The position numbers and the translations under genes were made by a program. Positions 41,806-50,803 of a DNA stretch of 64,000 nt are shown here, piece by piece. The stretch lies in NCBI GenBank assembly GCA_020639095.1, contig JACKHH010000004.1, forward strand, positions 1-64,000. Direction: 5' to 3'. This DNA is from Phycisphaerales bacterium (GTDB lineage: Bacteria; Planctomycetota; Phycisphaerae; UBA1845). The notes under the pieces are model-generated. The model was not told the DNA's origin. It was given only the letters and a program-made list of their open reading frames with translations, and searched no databases. The number at the start of each line of letters is the position of its first letter. The stretch's first letter is position 1.

Positions 41806-44192
41806 TTTCCGTGAACTGGCTGCGCGACTTTGTGGATCTGCCCGGCAACCTGGACGTGGCAGCCCTGGCGGAGCGCTTCACCATGACCTGCGCCGAGGTG
41901 GAGGGCGTGGAGCGCGTTTCCGTTGAGGCGAAGGGACTGATCGCCGCGCGGGTCGTCTCGCTGGCTGAACTGCCCGGGACGCGCAACCTGCGCAAGGTGG
42001 TGCTCGACGTCGGTGGCGACGAGGTGACGACGGTATCGGCAGCCCCTGTGCTGCGCGTCGATCAGTGCGTGATCTTCGCCCCACCGGGTGCGCGCACGAA
42101 CGCGACGGGGAAGATCGGTACCGCGCAGGTGGCGGGCCAGGACAGCACGGGCATGATTCTCGACGGCGCTTCGTTGGGAATTCCCATGGCCGAGGATGAC
42201 GCGATCTTCTGCCCGCCGAGCATGGTGCCCGGCGAAGCCATTCCGCCCGAGATGCTCGACGACTGGGTGATCGAGGTCGACAACAAGTCGATCACGCACC
42301 GCCCTGACCTTTGGGGACATTACGGCATTGCCCGCGAAGTGGCCGCCATACTCGATCTGCCGCTCAAGGCTTATCAGATTACGCCGCTCGCGGAACTGTC
42401 GCAGAACGGCCTGCCGGAAATCCCCATCGAAATCGACGACGCGGCGCGCTGCCCGCGCTACTCCGGTCTGCGCATCGCGGGTGTGGGCCATCAACCGGCG
42501 CCGCTGTGGATGCAGGTGCGCCTCGGCCACGTGGGCATGCGGCCCATCGACTGCCTCGTCGACCTTTCCAACTACATCATGGCGGAACTCGGCCAGCCGA
42601 CGCACGCCTTTGATGGCGACAAGCTGACCAAGATCGAAGTCGGTCTGGCGAAACCGGGCGAGAAGTTCACCACTCTCGACGGTGTTGAGCGCACGCTGCC
42701 CGACGGCGCGCTGATGATCCAGAACAAGCGTCATCACGTGGCACTCGCCGGCATCATGGGCGGGTTGGAGACGGAAGTCTCCGACGGCACGCAGACGATT
42801 CTGCTCGAATCCGCAAACTTCGAGCCTGCGGGCATCCGCCGCTGCGCCACCGCACTCGGCTTGCGTACCGAAGCGAGCGCCCGCTTTGAGAAGTCGCTCG
42901 ACCCAGTCAACACGGTGCAGGCGATTCAGCGCTTCGTGTATCTCGCGCAGCAGGAATTCCCCAATCTCGAACTCGCGAGCACGCTCTCGGATTGCTACCC
43001 GAAACCGGCCGATCCAATCGAGGTGGAGATCGACCCGACTTTCGTGCGCCGCTTCATGGGTCACGAGGTGAGCAACGAGGAGATGGCGCACATTCTCACC
43101 GCGATCGGGTTCGACGTGCAACCAGCCGGCAGCAAACTCAAGGTGGGCGTGCCCAGCTATCGCGCGACAAAGGACATCGGCATCGAAGCCGACATCATCG
43201 AGGAAGTCGCCCGCTACGTTGGGTACGACAACATCGACTCGCGTCTGCCCGATGTCACGGTGCGACACTTCCCGCCGAACACGCAGCACGTCCGCGAACG
43301 CGAGACGCTGCGCGCGTTGTGCCGGGCACTGGGCTACTGCGAGGTACACCTGTACATCTGGCTCGATGACGCGTGGCTGAAACATCTGAACGTGACCGCA
43401 CCGTCGACGATCGACCTGCGCAACCCTGCCGCTTCGGGCCAGGAAACGCTGCGACACAGCCTGATTCCCGGCATGCTGGCTGCGGCTGACCGCAACCGTT
43501 TGCACCTTGATGGGTTCAAGTTGTGCGAGGTGGGCAGTGTGTTCACCGCGGGCAGCGACGTATCCAATCAACGGCGAAACCTCGGCATGATCGTGGCGCA
43601 GCGCGGCAAAAACATCGACGACGAACTTTTCGCGACGCTCAAGGGCGACGTGGAGACGTGGGCGTGGCGCGTGCTCGGGACGCCGGCAACGTTTGTGCCG
43701 CACGAAGGCGCGTCACCGGCCTGGGCGCACGAACACAAGACAGCCGGCGTATCGATCGGCGGAATCGCTGCCGGTACGGTCAGCGTGGTTCCGTTGGCCC
43801 TGCGACGCGAGATGGACGAACACCTTGCGAGTTGGGGAATCGCCTGGGCGGAAATTGACTTGGGCGTGCTCGCAAGCGCCAAGGCCGAAGACCTCAAACT
43901 CAAGCCCGTGCCCGAGCATCCCGAGGTGGAACTCGACTTCTCCATGCTCGTGCCCGCGACGGACACGTATGGCACGGTCAACGGCAAGCTCGCGACGTTT
44001 GTCCACCCGCTCCTGCGCCGCATCAACTACGTCACCGCGTACGAAGGCAAGTCCGTGCCACAGGGCAAACGCAGCCTCACCTACCGCACGCGCATCGGAG
44101 CAGCCGATCGCACGCTGACCGATGCCGACCTGACCGAATTCCGCAACACTTTCGCGGACTTCGTCAAGACGTGCGGCTACGAACAGAGGTAA
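41799..44192 (+). CDS. pheT: Phenylalanyl-tRNA synthetase beta subunit
   Basis: A 797-residue beta subunit, normal length. Domains in order: an N-terminal tRNA-binding EMAP-like barrel (ITHRPDLWGHYGIAREVAAI nearby), B3/B4 editing domain (IAGIMGGLETEVSDGT), B5 domain, catalytic-like core and C-terminal anticodon-binding FDX-ACB domain. Starts inside the end of pheS (7-base overlap), so translation is coupled. A large minus-strand open frame over it is a shadow. Confidence 0.96.
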   Translation: MLISVNWLRDFVDLPGNLDVAALAERFTMTCAEVEGVERVSVEAKGLIAARVVSLAELPGTRNLRKVVLDVGGDEVTTVSAAPVLRVDQCVIFAPPGARTNATGKIGTAQVAGQDSTGMILDGASLGIPMAEDDAIFCPPSMVPGEAIPPEMLDDWVIEVDNKSITHRPDLWGHYGIAREVAAILDLPLKAYQITPLAELSQNGLPEIPIEIDDAARCPRYSGLRIAGVGHQPAPLWMQVRLGHVGMRPIDCLVDLSNYIMAELGQPTHAFDGDKLTKIEVGLAKPGEKFTTLDGVERTLPDGALMIQNKRHHVALAGIMGGLETEVSDGTQTILLESANFEPAGIRRCATALGLRTEASARFEKSLDPVNTVQAIQRFVYLAQQEFPNLELASTLSDCYPKPADPIEVEIDPTFVRRFMGHEVSNEEMAHILTAIGFDVQPAGSKLKVGVPSYRATKDIGIEADIIEEVARYVGYDNIDSRLPDVTVRHFPPNTQHVRERETLRALCRALGYCEVHLYIWLDDAWLKHLNVTAPSTIDLRNPAASGQETLRHSLIPGMLAAADRNRLHLDGFKLCEVGSVFTAGSDVSNQRRNLGMIVAQRGKNIDDELFATLKGDVETWAWRVLGTPATFVPHEGASPAWAHEHKTAGVSIGGIAAGTVSVVPLALRREMDEHLASWGIAWAEIDLGVLASAKAEDLKLKPVPEHPEVELDFSMLVPATDTYGTVNGKLATFVHPLLRRINYVTAYEGKSVPQGKRSLTYRTRIGAADRTLTDADLTEFRNTFADFVKTCGYEQR

Positions 44193-44222
44193 AACCCAAC
44201 GCTGAACGAGGAACGCGAAACG

Positions 44223-45302
44223 ATGTACCGAACAAGCGCACGCCGGAATCCGTTCATTCGTCATTCGTCATTCGTCACTCGTCATTCGCTGTTCAGCATT
44301 CTGCTTGCCGCCTGCTGCCTCATGTGCGCCGGCTGCCCGCAGTACGCCGACCCCACCGTGCCTGAGCCCATCCGCCGGGTACGCGAACCGGTCTCCGCGG
44401 GCAACTATTTCATCTACGTGCCCTCGCGCTACGACTCGCAAAAAGCGGTCCCCCTCGTCGTACTCTGTCATGGAACGACGCCGTGGGACACGGCACTGCG
44501 CGAGATTCGCGACTGGGTCGGACTTGCGGAAGAGAAGAACTTCATCGTCGTCGCGCCCAAACTCAAGGGCACGCGCGGCGACCTGACGCCATCGGCTGAT
44601 CGGCAGATCGAACTGCAAAACGAGGACGAAAGCACGCTGCTCAACGTGGTGCGCCACGTTCGCGGTGCGTACAGCATCGATGAAAGCCGGGTCTTCCTCG
44701 CCGGCTGGTCCGCCGGCGGATTCGCCGTGCTCTACACCGGCCTGCGAAATCCCGACGTGTTTCGTGCGCTTGCCGTCATGCAGGGGAATTTCAACTCAGC
44801 CTTCTTCAGCGACACCATCGGCAAGATCGACCCGTATCAACCCGTGTTCGTGCTCTACGGTACGACCGATGTGCTGACCGGCGGAGAGGCCCGCGAATGC
44901 GTGCGCTGGTTGTACGATCAGAACGCGTACGTCTTTGACGGCAAGGTGCCCGGCCCGCATCGCGCGCATCCCGAACTGGCGCAGGAGTTCTTCGAACGGG
45001 TGATTCGCGAGGTGCCCTGGCTGCGGATTCGCGCGTTCGCCGCGAGCGCGGAGAACTCCGCATCGAATGCCGCCGACCCGTACACCGTGCGCTTCAAGAC
45101 GCACGCGTCATTCGATCCGCCGATGTACCATTGGGAATTCGGCGACGGCGAATCCTCGCCCATCGCCAGCCCCACGCACACCTACCGCGAACCGGGCGAC
45201 TACACCGTGACGCTGACCACCAAACGCGGCAAGAAAGACCTCCGCCGCAAACAAACCATCACCGTCCCCATGACCACACTGCACCACGCGCTGGACGAGT
45301 AG
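44223..45302 (+). CDS. Secreted esterase/depolymerase-like lipoprotein with PKD domain
   Basis: A 359-residue protein with signal peptide and candidate lipid Cys38 (CAGC). The central alpha/beta-hydrolase domain has the nucleophile elbow AGWSAGG, VVLCHGTTPWD as oxyanion region and a His near HRAHPEL, as in PHB depolymerase/LpqC-type esterases. The last 80 residues form a PKD domain (FGDGESSP, HTYREPGDYTVTLTT). Oddity: the n-region of the signal is built from TCGTCATTC repeats that read RHSSFVTRHS. Substrate unknown. Confidence 0.82.
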   Translation: MYRTSARRNPFIRHSSFVTRHSLFSILLAACCLMCAGCPQYADPTVPEPIRRVREPVSAGNYFIYVPSRYDSQKAVPLVVLCHGTTPWDTALREIRDWVGLAEEKNFIVVAPKLKGTRGDLTPSADRQIELQNEDESTLLNVVRHVRGAYSIDESRVFLAGWSAGGFAVLYTGLRNPDVFRALAVMQGNFNSAFFSDTIGKIDPYQPVFVLYGTTDVLTGGEARECVRWLYDQNAYVFDGKVPGPHRAHPELAQEFFERVIREVPWLRIRAFAASAENSASNAADPYTVRFKTHASFDPPMYHWEFGDGESSPIASPTHTYREPGDYTVTLTTKRGKKDLRRKQTITVPMTTLHHALDE

Positions 45303-45316
45303 GCACCATCAAATGT

Positions 45317-45382
45317 CGGGTGGGCACTGCCCACCAGCGATAGACTACGACGCGTCCGGGTGGTGGGCAGTGCCCACCCTAC
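45317..45382. repeat. Inverted GGTGGGCA-TGCCCACC repeat pair
   Basis: GGGTGGGCACTGCCCACC (45318-45335) and GGTGGGCAGTGCCCACCCTAC (45362-45382), two palindromes in the gap between convergent genes. The right one runs up to the stop codon of the next gene. More copies are at 47563-47584 and 47694-47715. Confidence 0.7.
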
Positions 45383-47373
45383 ATGGCTATCTGCATGCGG
45401 CTGAAATCGACGAGATCTACGTCATTGTCGCCGTCGAAATCGAACACGTCGGCGCACTCGAAGAAGAGCGGCGAGGTGTTCGGACCTGACAGGTAGAGGC
45501 AGAGCTCGAAGTACACGAAGTCGTCGAGCGTCACGGCGCAATCGTCATCAATGTCGCCCTTGGGACCACCCACACTGTTCACCTGCGCGGCGGCCGGCGA
45601 CAGGCACACGTCCACGCCGTCGATCACGCCGTCATTGTCGAAGTCCCCGACTTCAAACGCCCCGATGTCGCAGGCGAGCCCGGCGGGTCGCGGATAGCCG
45701 CGTTGATCGACACCGTTCACCGGATCGGCTGCACACGCAGCGGCGTCTCCCGCGTCAATCGCATCGCTGCCCGGCAACAACGCGTGCGTGTACGTTGGCC
45801 CGCCGTTGTCCGCCAGCGGGCCGAGGTTGGCAAACCCAAAGGGAATGTCACCGTTCGTATCCAGGTTGCACGTCCCGTCGCCGTCGAGATTGTGGCCACG
45901 CGAAACTATCGCGCCGACATTGACCGAGCAATCGTCACCGCCGACGTTGTCCGCAACGATCGTATTCACCAGCGACGTGTAGTCATCATCAGCCTCGACG
46001 GAATGGCTGACGTAAATGCCGCTACCAGTCGTGGCTTCGTTTTGAACAACCGTCGAATTGACGAGCGTCAGACTACGGGACTTGCTATAGATCCCCCCAC
46101 CGGTAACTGCATGATTGTTGCTGATGGTCGAATTGGCTATCTGGACAACCGCCGGGAATTCGGCATAGATACCGCCCCCGTGTCCTGAGCCTGCGTTTCC
46201 TGAAACCTCGCAACCGGACACGACTAGGCTCATTGGATTAGCGAAGTTCTCCAGTACCGAAGAGATTCCGCCCGCGATTCCCAACGCCACGTTATCGCGA
46301 ATTCGCGAGTCAAATACCTTAAGAACGCTAACATTGTATACCCCGCCGCAGGGCTTGAGATAAGTGCACAAGATTGCTTGCGTATCAATGTTCTCCGCAA
46401 TGTCGCAGTCAACAATGGTCAGGTCTCCGTAGTTCCCAATTCCGGCCGCATTCCTCGAGATTACACTTCCCTCCAGTGACATGACGCCACGGTTGCCCAC
46501 ACCCAGCCCATTCGATGTTACATGCGTATCGGAGATGTCTACGGTGCCGAAGTAGTTGGTAACTCCGAAGGCCCAGCTGCCTTGGATCAAACACCCGCGC
46601 ATCGAGAGCACAGCGCCGTCTTCGTTGTAGATTCCCTGATCATCGTTGTCGATAAACTGGCTGGACTCGATGACGGCCGTTCCTCGGTTGTACAATCCGT
46701 CGCCAATCTGCAGGCTAATACCCGGGCCTGGCGGAAAATTCGACTCGAACACGGTGTTCCGCGAAACAATGCACTCAGTCAATGTGCAATGGTCCAGATT
46801 GCAGATTCCACCGCCGTATGCGGTGCCCATGAAGTTGTCGGTGATCTGACAGCGACTCAGCCCGATACTCCCCACATACACCACCACGCCCCCACCGAAA
46901 CCGTATCCGGCGCCGCGACTGAGCGTCAGATCGTTCAACTCGGCATCGCCGGCCAAACCGACATCGCCAACCTGGACCAATCGAAATCCCGGGGTGGACG
47001 AAACATTGTGCCGCGTGATCGTTGCACCATGTCCATTGATGGTCAGGTCGCTGACGATCGGTGGCAATCCGTTGCGATCGGAACCTACCTCGGACGGAAG
47101 GAAATCGCCCGAATGCACGATGCGACGGAGCGTGTAGGTTCCGTTGGTCGCAAGATTGATGACATCTGGCTCGCCGTTGCTGTTGGCGAGGTTGATGGCG
47201 TCGATCAGTCCGTTGCTGTCGCCGTCGGCGATGTTGAAGACTGCGCCGTTGGCCGACACCGGTAGCGCGAACACTGCAATCAACAGGAAATGCCGGATCG
47301 CCGCGCGTCGCGCGTCCGCAATCGAGGAATATCGTAGTGAGGAAATGGGATCGACCTCCGTTGTCAGGCGCAA
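45379..47373 (-). CDS. Secreted beta-helix protein with choice-of-anchor Q-type and dockerin-like C-terminus
   Basis: A protein of up to 664 residues. Short repeats of a right-handed parallel beta-helix (SNNHAVTGGGIYSKSRSL, NSTVVQN) cover about residues 130-480. GPLADNGGPTYTHALLPGS and DAIDAG mark the choice-of-anchor Q-type segment. The last 90 residues carry DFDNDGVIDGVD, DIDDDCAVTLDD and DFDGDNDVDLVD calcium loops. The start is unsettled: TTG 47373 has no ribosome-binding site, while a perfect GGAGG stands 8 bases before ATT 47346, which would give a better signal peptide ending SANGA. Likely surface-exposed; function unknown. Confidence 0.8.
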   Translation of the reverse strand: MRLTTEVDPISSLRYSSIADARRAAIRHFLLIAVFALPVSANGAVFNIADGDSNGLIDAINLANSNGEPDVINLATNGTYTLRRIVHSGDFLPSEVGSDRNGLPPIVSDLTINGHGATITRHNVSSTPGFRLVQVGDVGLAGDAELNDLTLSRGAGYGFGGGVVVYVGSIGLSRCQITDNFMGTAYGGGICNLDHCTLTECIVSRNTVFESNFPPGPGISLQIGDGLYNRGTAVIESSQFIDNDDQGIYNEDGAVLSMRGCLIQGSWAFGVTNYFGTVDISDTHVTSNGLGVGNRGVMSLEGSVISRNAAGIGNYGDLTIVDCDIAENIDTQAILCTYLKPCGGVYNVSVLKVFDSRIRDNVALGIAGGISSVLENFANPMSLVVSGCEVSGNAGSGHGGGIYAEFPAVVQIANSTISNNHAVTGGGIYSKSRSLTLVNSTVVQNEATTGSGIYVSHSVEADDDYTSLVNTIVADNVGGDDCSVNVGAIVSRGHNLDGDGTCNLDTNGDIPFGFANLGPLADNGGPTYTHALLPGSDAIDAGDAAACAADPVNGVDQRGYPRPAGLACDIGAFEVGDFDNDGVIDGVDVCLSPAAAQVNSVGGPKGDIDDDCAVTLDDFVYFELCLYLSGPNTSPLFFECADVFDFDGDNDVDLVDFSRMQIAM

Positions 47374-47454
47374 CCCGCACCGGCCTGCCGGAGTGTAGAC
47401 GATTCCCTATTGGGAATGCAAGTATTTGCGATCCCAGGCCGGGAACACGGTATT

Positions 47455-47715
47455 GTGGTACAGGTATCTTGCCTGCACGCTCCAATCGGTCGAGCGCACG
47501 TGCATTGCGGGATGCAGGCAGGATGCCTGCACCACAACGACTGCGATCGCGCTATGTCGCGCGTAGGGTGGGCACCGCCCACCAACGATGCAGAATGCCC
47601 TTTGGCCTAGCGAACGAAACCCGTCGACTTTGCGCGCTGCCCGGTCCGCTTGGTCGACGGCGTTCACTGCGATGCGCGGCTGCCGTTCCGGTTTGGTGGG
47701 CAATGCCCACCCTAC
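47455..47715. repeat. Mixed palindromic repeats (CAGGCA-TGCCTG and GGTGGGCA families)
   Basis: In the 338-bp gap, 47455-47480 (GTGGTACAGGTATCTTGCCTGCA) and 47511-47535 (GATGCAGGCAGG, then ATGCCTGCACCAC) are inverted relatives. GGTGGGCACCGCCCACC is at 47567-47583 and GGTGGGCAATGCCCACC at 47696-47712. No gene is seen. Confidence 0.65.
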
Positions 47716-49796
47716 GGACCGGGGCAGGTTGTCGTGCTACAGCTTGTGCCGGCGCCTTCGAAGGTGCCAGCTGCTCCGGTGCAATTCGGCGCGGTGAGGT
47801 CCAGGCAGAACCCGTTCGACAGGCAGCACGCACCCTGGCAGCCGCCCACCGGGCAGGTCGTGCCATCACCAAGATACGAACCGCCCGCGTCCGTACACAC
47901 CAGCGGTGCGCTCAGATCACACGAGCCGTTGCCGTAGCAGCACGCACCCACACGCCGGCCACTGTATGCCAATTGGAATAACCCAAGGTCGCGCAGGTCG
48001 ACGTCACCATCGCCGTCGAGATCATTGCACTCGCAGGCCGCGCCCGAAAGCACGTCCGGACCGTCGTGGCACGCGGCATACTCGGCGTAGTCCGCGTCGT
48101 CGACGTCGCCATCGTTGTCGCGATCGGGCGTGCCCACCACTTCAACGAGGAAGCTGCGCGTGCCGTTGCCCTGGGCGTTGGTCGCGCGGATGGTGACGAG
48201 GTGCTGCGTGCCGACACCGGCGGCATCGGGCCAGAGGACTTCACCCGTCTCGAAATCGATGCCCATTCCCGGCGGACCATTGTCCAGCGACCAGTTGATG
48301 ATCGGGTTCATGCACGACGGCGCGGTGATTTGCGGCACCGGGCCGACATATTCCTGGCCGCAAACCGCCGTCTGCAAACCGATGGTGTTGATCGCGGGGG
48401 CAGCGGCTGACACGCCGAGGAACAACGTCTGCGTCGAGCTGCCCGCGCTGTTGGTCGCGCGGACGAAGATGGTATAGAGAAATTCTGAACGCACCGGCGA
48501 CGGCCAGGAGATTACTCCGGTCTCGTCGTCGATGGTCATGCCCGGTTCCGGATTGTCGATGCTCCAGGTGATCGGCCCCATATTCAGCGGGTGCGTCACC
48601 ACCGGCGTCGGCCCGGTGAAGGGCGTGGCGCAGGGGATATTCTGCTGCGGCAGATTGTTGATGACCGGGGCGAGCTGTTCGACAGTCAACGTGTCGCAGT
48701 AGATGACGTGGTTGTTGTCCTCGTACTCCTCCGTAACTTCGTCGAGATCGTCGAAGATCGAACCGACGTAGTATTCACCGGCAGGCAGGTCTTCGGGCAT
48801 GTCGATGGCCGCGTCGAAATCCTGCGCATCCTGGAAGGCGAGATCGAAACGCACGTCCGCCAGCAGTTGATCGCTCGCGTCGATGACGTCATCGGTCGAG
48901 AGGTAATAACCCAGGCGCACGTTGAACTCATTCGTCGTGCCGAAATTCTCAATGACCGTGCGCAGCGTCAGTTCATCGCCCGGTTCGACAGCCGTCGGGG
49001 TGAAGAACACCGGAATGGCTTTGCCGATGTCGGTGCTGCTGAACGAGTAGCTCGCGTTCGCCAGATCGACGTACGCAGGACCAGCCGGCCCCGAATGCGG
49101 ATAGAGGAAACGCACACCGTTGCGATCCTCGGTGTGCAATTCAATGATGTTTTCCTGACCGATTGGCCCGCCGCTGGGGTAGCGCGGGTTCATCGTCTGC
49201 ACGAGGAACGGCGTGCCCGGCGCTTCGGTGCCGACCGGGTCATGGCCCAGCCCGAGTGCGTGCCCCAATTCATGCGTGGCAACCAGCAGGAACGAGAAAC
49301 CGTTCACCAGCGGCGCGGTAACCAGATCGCAACCCGGATTCGCTTCGAAATACCAACCGATGCCTTCCGGCAGATCGGGGTAGAGCTGATCCATGTCGAA
49401 CCACTGCGCGCCATCGTTCACCAGATAGGTCGCACCCAACACGCCCGGCCCCAAGTCAGCAGCCGGTACCGCGATCGTGTCGCTGTATCCATCGAAATTG
49501 TCTACCGGAAAGTCCTGTTCGTTGGTCGCGTAGGAATACTCAAAGTCGCAACGGGGCACGATGTTCCACAAGCCCATGGCTGCGAGGTAGTGCAACTCCG
49601 TGACGCTGCCCGGCGGGAATGTGGACGGCGAGAGCAAGCGCGTGCTCTGCGCCCCCGCCCACACAACGTTGACACCGCCAACCTGGAAGTACGAAAACCC
49701 ATCGGCTCGGTCACCGCTCAACCAACCCGCGCCGAGCAAAACCACCGCCAGAACGGCAACGCGACTGCGCGTGATGTATTTGCGAAGCGTCGTCAT
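47712..49796 (-). CDS. Secreted matrixin-like metalloprotease with CARDB, Ig-like and dockerin-like domains
   Basis: A 694-residue exported protein (signal near MTTLRKYITRSRVAVLAVVL). THELGHALGLGHDP is the metzincin zinc motif HExxHxxGxxH, with the third His present, unlike the protease at 4969-6186. The middle has a CARDB-type adhesion domain (YYLSTDDVIDASDQLL) and two Ig/cadherin-like repeats (INNLPQQN, GMTIDDETGVISWPSP). Then come dockerin-like loops DRDNDGDVDDAD and DLDGDGDVDLRD, and finally two Cys-rich GACCYGNGSC/GACCLSNGFC repeats. It overlaps the preceding gene by 4 bases. Confidence 0.85.
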   Translation of the reverse strand: MTTLRKYITRSRVAVLAVVLLGAGWLSGDRADGFSYFQVGGVNVVWAGAQSTRLLSPSTFPPGSVTELHYLAAMGLWNIVPRCDFEYSYATNEQDFPVDNFDGYSDTIAVPAADLGPGVLGATYLVNDGAQWFDMDQLYPDLPEGIGWYFEANPGCDLVTAPLVNGFSFLLVATHELGHALGLGHDPVGTEAPGTPFLVQTMNPRYPSGGPIGQENIIELHTEDRNGVRFLYPHSGPAGPAYVDLANASYSFSSTDIGKAIPVFFTPTAVEPGDELTLRTVIENFGTTNEFNVRLGYYLSTDDVIDASDQLLADVRFDLAFQDAQDFDAAIDMPEDLPAGEYYVGSIFDDLDEVTEEYEDNNHVIYCDTLTVEQLAPVINNLPQQNIPCATPFTGPTPVVTHPLNMGPITWSIDNPEPGMTIDDETGVISWPSPVRSEFLYTIFVRATNSAGSSTQTLFLGVSAAAPAINTIGLQTAVCGQEYVGPVPQITAPSCMNPIINWSLDNGPPGMGIDFETGEVLWPDAAGVGTQHLVTIRATNAQGNGTRSFLVEVVGTPDRDNDGDVDDADYAEYAACHDGPDVLSGAACECNDLDGDGDVDLRDLGLFQLAYSGRRVGACCYGNGSCDLSAPLVCTDAGGSYLGDGTTCPVGGCQGACCLSNGFCLDLTAPNCTGAAGTFEGAGTSCSTTTCPGP

Positions 49797-50623
49797 TTCT
49801 GCACCTCCTCACGGGCGGGTGCTGGCACCTGTTTGACGCTGGTTGCTCCGCGAAGCGGCGACTCCGTTGGCGTTTCCGTTGCGGACCGGGGAGCTTCGCC
49901 CGTGGCGGCTGACTTGAGCGTGGTGGCGGTAAACACCTTCGGCGTATAGCGGCCTGCCGGTCCGGTGAATTCGTGTATGCGACTCGCATCGAGGATGGGC
50001 TGCAACTTCGCGGTGAAGTCGGCGAACGACATCGCGGGGCGACGCACCGCATTCACGCGCGGGACGATGCGAACATTATTCGCAGCCCGCACTACCGGAG
50101 CGACATGTGCGGAGTGCGCTATCTCCTGCTGCACGAACCCGGCATCATCGATCGCGACCACGGCATTGCCATCGGCGCCGATGACGCGTTCGATCTGCTG
50201 CGCGTCGCGTTCGATTCGCAGCGCCCCTTGGTAAAGCCCGACGATCGGCCAGGTCGGTGACGATTCCAGCAGGAACAAACACCAGCGCTCGCCCACCGCA
50301 AGCTGCGGAGCACAGCACAAGCGTTCCTGCAACTCGCCGATCTTCCCGCCGGGAAGCGTCAGCGTAAACTCGTCCGACGCATCAACCGGTGCGCCCTTGA
50401 GATAACGCACATTGCGCAGCGTGTACTCGGTTTCGATGCGCCGCGGGTTCTCCGCCCACGACGACTCCGCCGCCACCACGTCACCCACAATCACCTGTGC
50501 CGCATGGTCCGACAGCGTCGGCAAATCCATGGGCACAACATGCGCGGCGCGCACCGGCAACGCCAGCGCTGCCACAATACACGGCAGCAGCAAGACAACT
50601 GCTCGAGCTAGACCTCGTTTCAC
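49793..50623 (-). CDS. Exported protein of unknown function coupled to the metalloprotease
   Basis: A 276-residue exported protein. I start at GTG 50623 (GGAG 7 bases upstream), giving a signal VKRGLARAVVLLLPCIVAAL with likely cut after VRA. The body, beginning HVVPMDLPTLSDHAAQVIVG, is a beta-rich domain seen next to matrixin-like proteins in other planctomycetes as far as I recall. Its stop overlaps the protease start by 4 bases (ATGA), so the two are made together; it may be a chaperone, inhibitor or co-secreted partner. Confidence 0.72.
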   Translation of the reverse strand: MKRGLARAVVLLLPCIVAALALPVRAAHVVPMDLPTLSDHAAQVIVGDVVAAESSWAENPRRIETEYTLRNVRYLKGAPVDASDEFTLTLPGGKIGELQERLCCAPQLAVGERWCLFLLESSPTWPIVGLYQGALRIERDAQQIERVIGADGNAVVAIDDAGFVQQEIAHSAHVAPVVRAANNVRIVPRVNAVRRPAMSFADFTAKLQPILDASRIHEFTGPAGRYTPKVFTATTLKSAATGEAPRSATETPTESPLRGATSVKQVPAPAREEVQK

Positions 50624-50803
50624 CTTTCCACTCCACTGATGCGTTGAACTGAGACGCGCAGCGCGCCGCGCGCACCACCATCGCAATAACGGCAGTGCGT
50701 CCGATGATACCCGCCCAGGCGATTGCGAATCAACCAATCTCCCATGGCGCACGGCAATTCAGGTGATTCTCGGCCCAAGTACCGGCATTGCGATGGGATC
50801 TGC

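Noticed and set aside
41487..43703. 738-codon minus-strand open frame over pheS/pheT
   Set aside because: Complement of strongly conserved pheT; composition (Arg, His, Ala) is that of a shadow frame.
48591..49949. 452-codon plus-strand open frame over the matrixin-like gene
   Set aside because: Antisense to a protein with a clear zinc motif and domains; no ribosome-binding site or family.
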